From positions 1-6,531 of the forward strand of contig JASLJC010000013.1 in assembly GCA_030152585.1 (NCBI GenBank): a DNA stretch of 6,531 nt, given 5' to 3'. The DNA comes from Savagea sp. (GTDB lineage Bacteria > Bacillota > Bacilli > Bacillales_A > Planococcaceae). The translations under genes were made by a program, and so were the position numbers. Of this stretch, positions 1 through 4,634 are shown piece after piece (position 1 is the stretch's first letter; every line of letters begins with the position of its first letter). Under the pieces are notes generated by a model, which worked only from the letters and a program-made list of their open reading frames with translations, was not told the DNA's origin and ran no database searches.

Positions 1-71
1 CCAAGACTAATAAAAAGTAAAATAAAGACAAGGACCGTTATTGGAAAAATAAACCGATTAACTTTTGTCAA
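1..71 (-). CDS. N-terminus of an unidentified membrane or exported protein (partial, runs off window)
   Basis: On the minus strand a TTG codon at 71-69 opens a frame that stays open to the window edge. It encodes MTKVNRFIFPITVLVFILL followed by FISLG: a short positively charged start and then about 17 hydrophobic residues, as in a first membrane helix or signal anchor. A good Shine-Dalgarno match (AAGGTGAT, 82-75) lies just upstream, and a plausible sigma-A promoter sits at 132-104, giving a leader of roughly 25 nt. The gene diverges from brxA. Only 23 codons are visible, so the product cannot be named. The start codon, SD and promoter agreeing in position and strand is what supports a real gene rather than a chance open frame. 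Confidence 0.5.
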   Translation of the reverse strand, partial: MTKVNRFIFPITVLVFILLFISL

Positions 72-103
72 AAAATCACCTTCTTCTCCCAAAACTTTCT
101 TCT

Positions 104-132
104 AATATAATAAAAAAAGAAGAGCTCGACAA
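104..132 (-). promoter_or_regulatory. Sigma-A-like promoter for the divergent minus-strand gene
   Basis: Read on the minus strand, TTGTCG (132-127) and TATATT (109-104) are separated by exactly 17 nt. Transcription would start near position 97, just before the SD of the TTG-initiated gene. The assignment rests on the match to the consensus and on the spacing. Confidence 0.5.
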
Positions 133-205
133 CAAAATGAGACGGAATGGTCCGAACGACTGGAGTGAAAAGGAGAAAAGGCCTATTTTGCCAGTGGACA
201 GAACG

Positions 206-235
206 TTGTCATTTAAAAGCGAGATATGATAGGAT
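206..235 (+). promoter_or_regulatory. Candidate sigma-A promoter for the brxA-ypiP-ypjP unit
   Basis: TTGTCA (206-211) is a good -35 and TAGGAT (230-235) an acceptable -10 at 18 nt spacing, predicting a start near 242. A better-looking -10, TATGAT (225-230), is only 13 nt from that -35 and would need another, weaker -35. The promoter is probably in this stretch, but the exact hexamer is uncertain. Confidence 0.4.
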
Positions 236-242
236 AAACGTG

Positions 243-256
243 CCTTCTTTTGAAGG
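243..256 (+). promoter_or_regulatory. Small stem-loop at the predicted 5' end of the brxA mRNA
   Basis: CCTTC (243-247) pairs with GAAGG (252-256) around a TTTT loop. If transcription starts near 242, this hairpin sits at the very 5' end of the mRNA, a position where stems are known to protect Gram-positive transcripts from decay. With only five base pairs, the functional reading is inference. Confidence 0.25.
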
Positions 257-285
257 AAATGAAATGATAAAAGGAGAAGATATAA

Positions 286-735
286 ATGGATATGAATGCA
301 TACGAAGCATATATGCGAGAAATTAATGAACCAGCACGAAAACAAATGGAAAGTTACGGTTTTACACAACTTGAAACAGTAGAAGCGGTAGATGAGGCAA
401 TGCAATCATTAAAAGAAGAAGGAACGGCACTGATTTTTATTAACTCAGTATGTGGTTGTGCAGCCGGAACGGCACGTCCCGCAGCGGAGCAAGCTTTACA
501 AACTGTTTCACAACGTCCTGATTATTTATTGACTGTATTTGCAGGACAAGATCGAGAAGCAACAGACCGTATGCGTGAATATTTCGAAGGTCTTCCACCA
601 TCAAGTCCATCGATGGTCATCTGGAAAGACGGTAAAGTAGCGTACTATATGCCACGCGAACAAATCGAAGGATATACAGAAGATCAAGTAGCGGCTAATT
701 TAGCAGGGATGTTAGAAGAGTTTTGCGGCGCATAA
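286..735 (+). CDS. brxA: BrxA/BrxB-family bacilliredoxin (YphP-like)
   Basis: A 149-residue thioredoxin-fold protein of the BrxA/BrxB (DUF1094) family, cytosolic, which removes bacillithiol from S-bacillithiolated proteins and may show weak disulfide isomerase activity. The family's active site is the CGC motif, seen here as Cys56-Gly57-Cys58 in NSVCGCAAGTARP. Further family hallmarks are VFAGQD (84-89), REYFEG (97-102) and SSPS (106-109), whose Pro108 sits where thioredoxin folds carry the cis-proline. A third cysteine, Cys147, lies near the C-terminus. Length is close to the usual ~145. The ATG at 286 is well placed 8 nt after AAGGAGA (271-277). The choice of brxA over brxB rests on the downstream neighbours ypiP and ypjP, which follow yphP in B. 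subtilis as I recall it. Confidence 0.93.
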   Translation: MDMNAYEAYMREINEPARKQMESYGFTQLETVEAVDEAMQSLKEEGTALIFINSVCGCAAGTARPAAEQALQTVSQRPDYLLTVFAGQDREATDRMREYFEGLPPSSPSMVIWKDGKVAYYMPREQIEGYTEDQVAANLAGMLEEFCGA

Positions 736-1508
736 TTGTGACGACAGCAGGTCGAGCGTCTGAAGAAACGAAAAAAGAGGCTAAACAATACGCGGAGACA
801 TATGGATATACATACGTCCCGCGTCACAAACGATCCATGCGTCGCTTACAAGAGACGTATCAACAAGGGATTATCGTATACAGTGTGCATCAATTAACTT
901 ATTACGCACAAGGTATGACGGATCCTTTTTTCTTTCACCCCGATACAGCGATGTTTCGGATGAAAAATATACAAAAGAATCGATCTGACGCCTTAATAGA
1001 AGCGACACAATTAAAAGAAGGAGATACATTTTTAGATTGTACGCTTGGTCGAGGCTCTGACAGTATTATCGCTTCATACATCGTAGGTGATCGCGGACGA
1101 GTCGTTGGAATTGAAAAAGAAAGAGTTGTCGCACATATCGTTGAACGTGGACTCCAGACGTGGCAAACGGGGAGCTCATCAAAAGATGCAGCATTGCGCC
1201 GAATTATCGTTGAAACCGGAGATGCTTTATCGAAGTTGAAGACGTACGAAACGAATACGTTCGATGTCGTTTATTTAGATCCGATGTTTGAAGAGACAGT
1301 CGAGCGGTCTGACAACTTTGCTTCATTACGTACAATCGGTATAGTAGAAGAGGTAACGACTGAATGGATAGAAGAAGCTTATCGCGTTGCTCGTCGTCGA
1401 GTTGTAATGAAAGATCATTTTCGTTCGAAGCGATTTGAGCAATTCGGAATGTCGCGCATGACGAGACATTCTAGCCGGACACACTTCGGTTATTTACAGA
1501 AAAAATGA
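723..1508 (+). CDS. ypiP: Class I SAM-dependent methyltransferase, YpiP family (RsmJ-like)
   Basis: A 261-residue protein with a Rossmann-type methyltransferase core. Motif I (SAM binding) is FLDCTLGRGSDS (103-114). The acidic residue that usually holds the SAM ribose is Glu131 in VVGIEKE. TGDA (165-168) fits the adenine-contact strand, and YLDPMFE (184-190) occupies the catalytic motif IV position. The DPMF signature and overall order resemble RsmJ, the enzyme that makes m2G1516 in E. coli 16S rRNA (family PF04445, recalled, not searched), so an RNA substrate is plausible but unproven. The N-terminal ~90 residues are a family-specific extension. The frame opens with TTG at 723, inside brxA, with only a weak GAAGAG SD (714-720). 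A GTG at 738 is the alternative start. The 13-nt overlap suggests translation coupled to brxA. Confidence 0.85.
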   Translation: MRRIIVTTAGRASEETKKEAKQYAETYGYTYVPRHKRSMRRLQETYQQGIIVYSVHQLTYYAQGMTDPFFFHPDTAMFRMKNIQKNRSDALIEATQLKEGDTFLDCTLGRGSDSIIASYIVGDRGRVVGIEKERVVAHIVERGLQTWQTGSSSKDAALRRIIVETGDALSKLKTYETNTFDVVYLDPMFEETVERSDNFASLRTIGIVEEVTTEWIEEAYRVARRRVVMKDHFRSKRFEQFGMSRMTRHSSRTHFGYLQKK

Positions 1509-1510
1509 AA

Positions 1511-1561
1511 CTTTTTCATTCGTGTAACCGTTATATAAAGTAACGACTACGAATGAAAGGG
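1511..1561 (+). promoter_or_regulatory. Stem-loop covering the ypjP ribosome binding site
   Basis: CTTTTTCATTCGT (1511-1523) pairs with ACGAATGAAAGGG (1549-1561): 10 Watson-Crick pairs, then two T-G wobbles and a closing C-G. An inner stem CGTTA (1529-1533)/TAACG (1541-1545) continues after an asymmetric internal loop. The 3' arm contains most of the ypjP Shine-Dalgarno (AAAGGGG, 1556-1562). No T-run follows, so this is not a terminator. The 5' arm begins three nt after the ypiP stop, so a terminating ribosome would be expected to open it (inference). Confidence 0.55.
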
Positions 1562-1568
1562 GTATGTG

Positions 1569-2165
1569 ATGAAGAAAAGTGTAAACTGGATGAAACGATT
1601 ATTTGTCGGTGCAGTTGCGGTTGCAACGCTCGGAATTGTTTCACCGAATCATGAAATTTGGTCGACGTGGCTCGAAAACTCAGAAGAAAGAGCAAATACA
1701 TCGACGTCTAAAGAAACACGTATAGAAGAGCCAGCGTATGATTTATATTGGCCGGAAGAACAACTCGTGCAAGACGAGCCGACGAATCAGCTGTATGAAA
1801 ATGTATATGCCGATGCCTATTCAAAATTTGGAGAAAAGATTGGTCCTGTACTCCAACCGATATTTGATGAAGAAATATTTCCCGCAATGAAACGCGCGGT
1901 AGAAGAAACACATGACCGAACACAACTTTCTCATCTCATTATCGCTTCGAAACCATCGGGTCATTACGGAGAGCGAATTGTTCATTTGCAAGACAAAAGA
2001 ACGAATCAGCCTACCTTTTATTTTCACGTTCGAACAGAAAATCGTCCGAAAGATGGTTATTATTACAATTTCCATTACCATACAAAAAATGATCAATTTG
2101 AAGAGCATCATACATTAGCGACTGTTTTTTGGTCGAAAAATACGCCACCTAAATGGCGCGCATAA
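1569..2165 (+). CDS. ypjP: YpjP-family exported or membrane-anchored protein of unknown function
   Basis: A 198-residue protein matching the YpjP family of Bacillaceae as I recall it; no function is established. Residues 1-10 are basic, and 11-25 form a hydrophobic signal or anchor segment ending at SPN. A hydrophilic, acidic linker (about 35-75) follows. The conserved part is C-terminal: FHVR (152-155), DGYYYNFHYHT (162-172), His180-His181 and NTPPKW (191-196). The clustered His169, His171, His180 and His181 could form a metal site, which is inference. A GTG at 1566 immediately precedes the ATG at 1569. I choose ATG because it lies 6 nt from the SD AAAGGGG (1556-1562), against 3 nt for GTG. 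It is the last gene before a strong terminator, and its SD lies in a hairpin. Confidence 0.8.
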   Translation: MKKSVNWMKRLFVGAVAVATLGIVSPNHEIWSTWLENSEERANTSTSKETRIEEPAYDLYWPEEQLVQDEPTNQLYENVYADAYSKFGEKIGPVLQPIFDEEIFPAMKRAVEETHDRTQLSHLIIASKPSGHYGERIVHLQDKRTNQPTFYFHVRTENRPKDGYYYNFHYHTKNDQFEEHHTLATVFWSKNTPPKWRA

Positions 2166-2170
2166 ACGAT

Positions 2171-2209
2171 AAAACTGTCTTTTTTACGCCTATAAAAAGA
2201 CAGTTTTTT
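2171..2209 (+). terminator. Rho-independent terminator after ypjP
   Basis: AAAACTGTCTTTTT (2171-2184) pairs without mismatch with AAAAAGACAGTTTT (2194-2207) around a 9-nt loop, and the run TTTTTT (2204-2209) closes it. It begins 5 nt after the ypjP stop. This ends the brxA-ypiP-ypjP unit. Confidence 0.88.
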
Positions 2210-2210
2210 G

Positions 2211-2312
2211 TTTCTACAATATATGTTGGGGGTTTTACACCATTCCGCTAGCGTCCGCAAATCTGTACATATAGAAGAATAAAAGAAAAATTAACTGCTA
2301 TTATTGTAGAAA
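2211..2312. repeat. 11-bp inverted repeat pair enclosing 80 bp
   Basis: TTTCTACAATA (2211-2221) and TATTGTAGAAA (2302-2312) are perfect inverted copies. A further 6-bp pair, ATATGT (2221-2226)/ACATAT (2267-2272), lies inside, and the self-complementary CGCTAGCG (2246-2253) sits between them. No transposase and no clear target-site duplication are seen at the edges. It could be a small non-autonomous element, a structured 5' leader for the gene at 2350, or chance in AT-rich DNA. Confidence 0.4.
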
Positions 2313-2349
2313 AATGTGTCATTAAAATTTATAGACTCAAGGTGATAAA

Positions 2350-2823
2350 GTGAATAAGTTAAAGAAAAGGTTATTAAATTTATCGATAGGAGAATTTGCA
2401 GCAACATGTGTCTTTATATATATTTACATATCATTAAATTTAATAACAATAGGACTTGCTAATTTAATAGCATTTTTATATTTGATATTTATTTTAATAC
2501 AGGGAAGTATTTACTGGTTTTATAGATACAGATTAATAGTCAAAAGAGAAGAGTCTAATCCTAAAGCTATAAAACTTCTTAGTAATTTAAGGAAGCTCAA
2601 TATGATTATAATAATAGGTATAATCATTCTAACACCTTTTATTATAAGTAATTATACAGACCTATTAATTGCTATTGGATTACTTTTGTTTGGAATAATT
2701 GAGTATATCAACTATTATTGGTATCAATTAAGTTATGGAATATCAGGATTCAATATAAAAATCTTATTAGATAAAGGGTTGCAAAAATCAAGTATAGCCA
2801 AAATTATTAGTAAAAATTCTTAA
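2350..2823 (+). CDS. Unrecognised small integral membrane protein, four predicted helices, very AT-rich
   Basis: 157 residues that I do not recognise with confidence. About 60% of the protein is strongly hydrophobic, and four membrane helices can be drawn at roughly 13-35, 36-58, 83-101 and 103-123. The basic loop between helices 2 and 3 (RYRLIVKREESNPK, 59-72) points to the cytoplasm. A short basic tail (KGLQKSSIAK, 142-151) follows the last helix, with no catalytic motif visible. The start is GTG at 2350, supported by the SD AAGGTGAT (2339-2346). Hand counting gives about 24% GC, against about 40-55% in sampled lines of neighbouring genes, and its codons strongly favour A/T third positions (ATA, TTA, AAT). 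This composition suggests recent horizontal acquisition. It lies between a terminator and another terminator, so it is probably transcribed alone. Confidence 0.75.
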   Translation: MNKLKKRLLNLSIGEFAATCVFIYIYISLNLITIGLANLIAFLYLIFILIQGSIYWFYRYRLIVKREESNPKAIKLLSNLRKLNMIIIIGIIILTPFIISNYTDLLIAIGLLLFGIIEYINYYWYQLSYGISGFNIKILLDKGLQKSSIAKIISKNS

Positions 2824-2849
2824 GATGCATCGTTAGAATTATGTGAATT

Positions 2850-3008
2850 AAACAGTCTTTAAAATTTTGTCTTCGGCTTCCTGTGAAGCTGAAAGAGTAT
2901 TTAGAGCTAAAGTAAAATTAGAGGATGTTTTTCTATTCTTTTTTTCCTTTGTTCAAATAATATAAAGCAGTAAAAGTGAACGGAGGCTGAGACCAAACAG
3001 TCTCTAAA
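2850..3008 (+). repeat. Near-identical 14-nt direct repeat, copies 145 nt apart
   Basis: AAACAGTCTTTAAA (2850-2863) and AAACAGTCTCTAAA (2995-3008) match at 13 of 14 positions. The second copy carries the GTCTC arm of the structured element at 2982-3051. In AT-rich DNA this may be chance, or a remnant of duplication. Confidence 0.3.
2872..2893 (+). other. Hairpin downstream of the AT-rich membrane protein gene
   Basis: TTCGGCTTC (2872-2880) pairs with GAAGCTGAA (2885-2893) around the loop CTGT, nine pairs including one G-T wobble. No T-run follows on the plus strand, so it is not a convincing terminator. It could protect the 3' end of the upstream transcript. Confidence 0.35.
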
Positions 3009-3051
3009 TGACAGGAGACACTCGAATGATTAAAAATTCAAGTGTCTTTTT
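2982..3051 (+). promoter_or_regulatory. Structured leader-like or small-RNA-like element with competing stems
   Basis: The element begins GGAGGCTGAGACC and ends at a terminator. GTCTC (3000-3004) can pair either with GAGAC upstream (2989-2993) or with GAGAC downstream (3015-3019), and the downstream partner is itself part of the left arm of the terminator. This 1:2, 2:3, 3:4 order is the topology of an attenuator. The opening also resembles the GAGGCTGGGACA-type intergenic elements I recall from other Bacilli, which likewise end in a terminator hairpin. The competing stems are short (5-6 bp), and no confident promoter is seen immediately upstream. Confidence 0.3.
3014..3051 (+). terminator. 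Rho-independent terminator upstream of the thyA promoter
   Basis: AGACACT (3016-3022) pairs with AGTGTCT (3041-3047). One C-A mismatch follows, then GAAT (3024-3027) pairs with ATTC (3036-3039) around an 8-nt loop. Two G-T wobbles can extend the base, and TTTTT (3047-3051) follows. It would stop transcripts from the AT-rich gene before thyA. Confidence 0.65.
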
Positions 3052-3059
3052 AAGGTTCT

Positions 3060-3106
3060 TTTTTATTTCATTTCAAAATGTTATTGTGAAATAAAAACAT
3101 TTTTTT
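3060..3106 (+). terminator. Weak AT-only stem-loop with T-run, possible second terminator
   Basis: TTTTTATTTCA (3060-3070) and TGAAATAAAAA (3087-3097) are perfect 11-bp complements with a 16-nt loop, and TTTTTTT (3100-3106) follows. Only two of the pairs (C3069-G3088 and neighbours) are not A-T, so stability is low. It may back up the terminator at 3014-3051. Confidence 0.3.
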
Positions 3107-3141
3107 GATAAGATAAGAAAGAGAAAAAAGTTTATATTTTT

Positions 3142-3150
3142 TGTTATACT
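3142..3150 (+). promoter_or_regulatory. Extended -10 promoter for the thyA operon
   Basis: TGTTATACT contains the TGn extension followed by TATACT (3145-3150). No good -35 exists 16-18 nt upstream, where the sequence is purine-rich, which fits an extended -10 promoter. Transcription would start near 3157, about 23 nt before the thyA ATG. A short inverted pair TATAC (3145-3149)/GTATA (3156-3160) straddles the start region. Confidence 0.55.
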
Positions 3151-3165
3151 AAGATGTATATGTTT

Positions 3166-3173
3166 AGAGGAGG
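3166..3173 (+). promoter_or_regulatory. thyA ribosome binding site that fixes the start codon
   Basis: AGAGGAGG ends directly against an in-frame ATG at 3174, which is too close to use, and 6 nt before the in-frame ATG at 3180. The second ATG is therefore the likely start. Confidence 0.75.
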
Positions 3174-3179
3174 ATGAAG

Positions 3180-4124
3180 ATGGAACAATATTTAAATTTA
3201 TGTCGGCACGTCTTACGAGAAGGTGTCGAAAAAAATGATCGAACGGGTACCGGAACGACGAGTGTGTTCGGTTATCAAATGCGTTTTCCGTTAAGCGATG
3301 GCTTTCCATTATTGACGACGAAACGAACGGCATTCCGTCTCATCGTGTCAGAGTTGCTATGGTTTTTAAAAGGTGATACGAATGTGAAAACATTAATTGA
3401 AGCGCGCAACCCGATTTGGGATGAATGGGCGTTTGAACAATGGGTAGAAAGTGAAGAATATGAAGGTCCTGATATGACGAATTTCGGCTTACGTGCCCAG
3501 CAAGATGAATCATTTGCAAAACAATACGATGAACAAATGGAAAAGTTTAAAAATCAAGTAATGGAAGATGAAGCATTTGCTTGTCGATATGGTGATCTCG
3601 GACCAGTTTATGGTCGACAGTGGCGCTCGTGGCAAGGAGCAAATGGTGTCGTCGTTGATCAAATTCGAAACGTTATCGATAGTTTGAAAAATAACCCGGA
3701 TTCACGCCGCCATTTAGTTACAGCATGGAATCCAGCAGAAGTAGACGATATGGCTTTGCCACCTTGTCATATTTTATTTCAGTTTTACGTAGCAGATGGA
3801 AAATTATCGTGCCAACTATATCAACGAAGTGCAGACATCTTTTTAGGTGTACCTTTTAATATCGCATCGTATGCCTTATTAACTCACCTCATTGCACGAG
3901 AAGTCGGATTAGAAGTGGGAGATTTCGTTCATACATTAGGCGATGCACATATTTACTCGAATCACTTTGATCAAGTAAATGAACAGTTGTCAAGAACACC
4001 GCGTGCTTTACCATCGATTCGCATTCACGGTGAAGGAAAATCAATTTTTGAATTAGAATTAGAAGATATTGAATTGATCGGTTATGATCCACACCCGAAA
4101 ATTAAAGCACCTGTTGCGGTATAA
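3180..4124 (+). CDS. thyA: Thymidylate synthase, long form
   Basis: Folate-dependent thymidylate synthase (EC 2.1.1.45), a cytosolic homodimer. It converts dUMP plus 5,10-methylene-tetrahydrofolate to dTMP plus dihydrofolate. At 314 residues from the ATG at 3180 it is the long type, with an insert of about 50 residues (near 85-135) relative to the 264-residue E. coli enzyme. Landmark residues are all present: Arg21 (phosphate) in NDRTGTGT, Glu58 in SELLWFLKGDTN, Arg176-Arg177, the nucleophile Cys196 in LPPCHILFQF, QRSAD (215-219), Asn227, and His257/Tyr259 in HIYSNH. The C-terminus KIKAPVAV closes over the active site in known structures. A start at 3174 would add two residues but is not compatible with the SD. 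It is first in a five-gene run, and dfrA follows after 12 nt. Confidence 0.97.
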   Translation: MEQYLNLCRHVLREGVEKNDRTGTGTTSVFGYQMRFPLSDGFPLLTTKRTAFRLIVSELLWFLKGDTNVKTLIEARNPIWDEWAFEQWVESEEYEGPDMTNFGLRAQQDESFAKQYDEQMEKFKNQVMEDEAFACRYGDLGPVYGRQWRSWQGANGVVVDQIRNVIDSLKNNPDSRRHLVTAWNPAEVDDMALPPCHILFQFYVADGKLSCQLYQRSADIFLGVPFNIASYALLTHLIAREVGLEVGDFVHTLGDAHIYSNHFDQVNEQLSRTPRALPSIRIHGEGKSIFELELEDIELIGYDPHPKIKAPVAV

Positions 4125-4136
4125 AGGAGACTGAAA

Positions 4137-4634
4137 ATGTTATCATTATTCGTTGCACATGCAAATGATCGCGTCATTGGATACGAAAACGATATGCCGT
4201 GGGATGTACCAGGCGATTTAGCTTATTTTAAGCGTCGCACAATGGGAAAGCCAATCATTATGGGACGTAAAACGTATGAATCGATTGGGCGACCGCTCCC
4301 AGGGCGTTTAAATATTATCATTACGCGGAATGCGTCTTATGAAGTGCCAGAAGGTGTTGTCGTTACAACATCGCTTGAAGAAGCGATACGAGTCGGCTAT
4401 GCTGACGGCGCACAAGAACTGATGATTATCGGCGGCGAACAAATCTTTAAAGAAGCGATTGATCGAGCAGATCGTATGTATATTACAAAAATTGATGAAA
4501 CGTATAAAGGGGATACATTTTTCCCGTCGTATGATTTACAAGAATGGAACACAATCGAAGCGTCACCGACAGAAATAAATGATGAAGGTGTGCCATATAC
4601 ATTTTATGTTTATGAAAGGAAAGAGCGCTCGTGA
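4137..4634 (+). CDS. dfrA: Dihydrofolate reductase
   Basis: NADPH-dependent dihydrofolate reductase (EC 1.5.1.3), cytosolic, 165 residues, which regenerates tetrahydrofolate from the dihydrofolate made by ThyA. Numbering runs in step with E. coli DHFR through the active site: Met20-Pro21-Trp22 in the mobile loop and Asp27 as the substrate-binding acid (PGDLAYFKR). The cofactor and folate motifs IMGRKTYESIGRPLPGR (41-57), IIGGEQIF (97-104), Thr117 and GDTFFP (125-130) follow. Phe104 aligns with S. aureus Phe98, where a Tyr substitution gives trimethoprim resistance, so this copy looks wild type at that site. The ATG at 4137 follows the SD AAAGGAGA (4123-4130). Its stop overlaps the next start by 4 nt (GTGA). 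Confidence 0.97.
   Translation: MLSLFVAHANDRVIGYENDMPWDVPGDLAYFKRRTMGKPIIMGRKTYESIGRPLPGRLNIIITRNASYEVPEGVVVTTSLEEAIRVGYADGAQELMIIGGEQIFKEAIDRADRMYITKIDETYKGDTFFPSYDLQEWNTIEASPTEINDEGVPYTFYVYERKERS

Larger units (their letters stand above)
2824..3179. other. 356-bp gene-free stretch upstream of thyA
   Basis: No convincing protein gene lies here. It holds a 9-bp hairpin (2872-2893), a pyrimidine-rich tract (2928-2950), a 14-nt near-direct repeat, a structured element ending in an intrinsic terminator (2982-3051), a weak AT-only hairpin followed by a T-run (3060-3106), and the thyA promoter and SD (3142-3173). It works as the insulating and regulatory spacer between the AT-rich gene and the thyA operon. 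Confidence 0.7.

Noticed and set aside
76..405. Minus-strand open frame of 109 codons across the brxA promoter and 5' end
   Set aside because: It crosses the brxA SD and coding start, has no SD of its own, and would overlap the upstream region of the better-supported TTG-initiated gene.
1531..1540. TATATAAAG-like -10 between ypiP and ypjP
   Set aside because: No -35 at proper spacing; the A/T run is better explained as the loop of the hairpin over the ypjP SD.
1821..2111. Minus-strand and alternate-frame open frames within ypjP
   Set aside because: Both overlap a gene with a family-like C-terminus, and neither has a ribosome binding site or a recognisable domain.
2234..2272. Possible promoter for the AT-rich gene: TTTACA at 2234 with TACATA at 2267
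   Set aside because: The spacing is about 27 nt, far beyond the 16-18 nt of a sigma-A promoter, and hexamers nearer the gene are equally weak.
2867..2966. Short plus-strand frame from a TTG near 2867 into the pyrimidine tract
   Set aside because: About 32 codons, no SD, and the end is a low-complexity Phe run produced by the T-rich tract.
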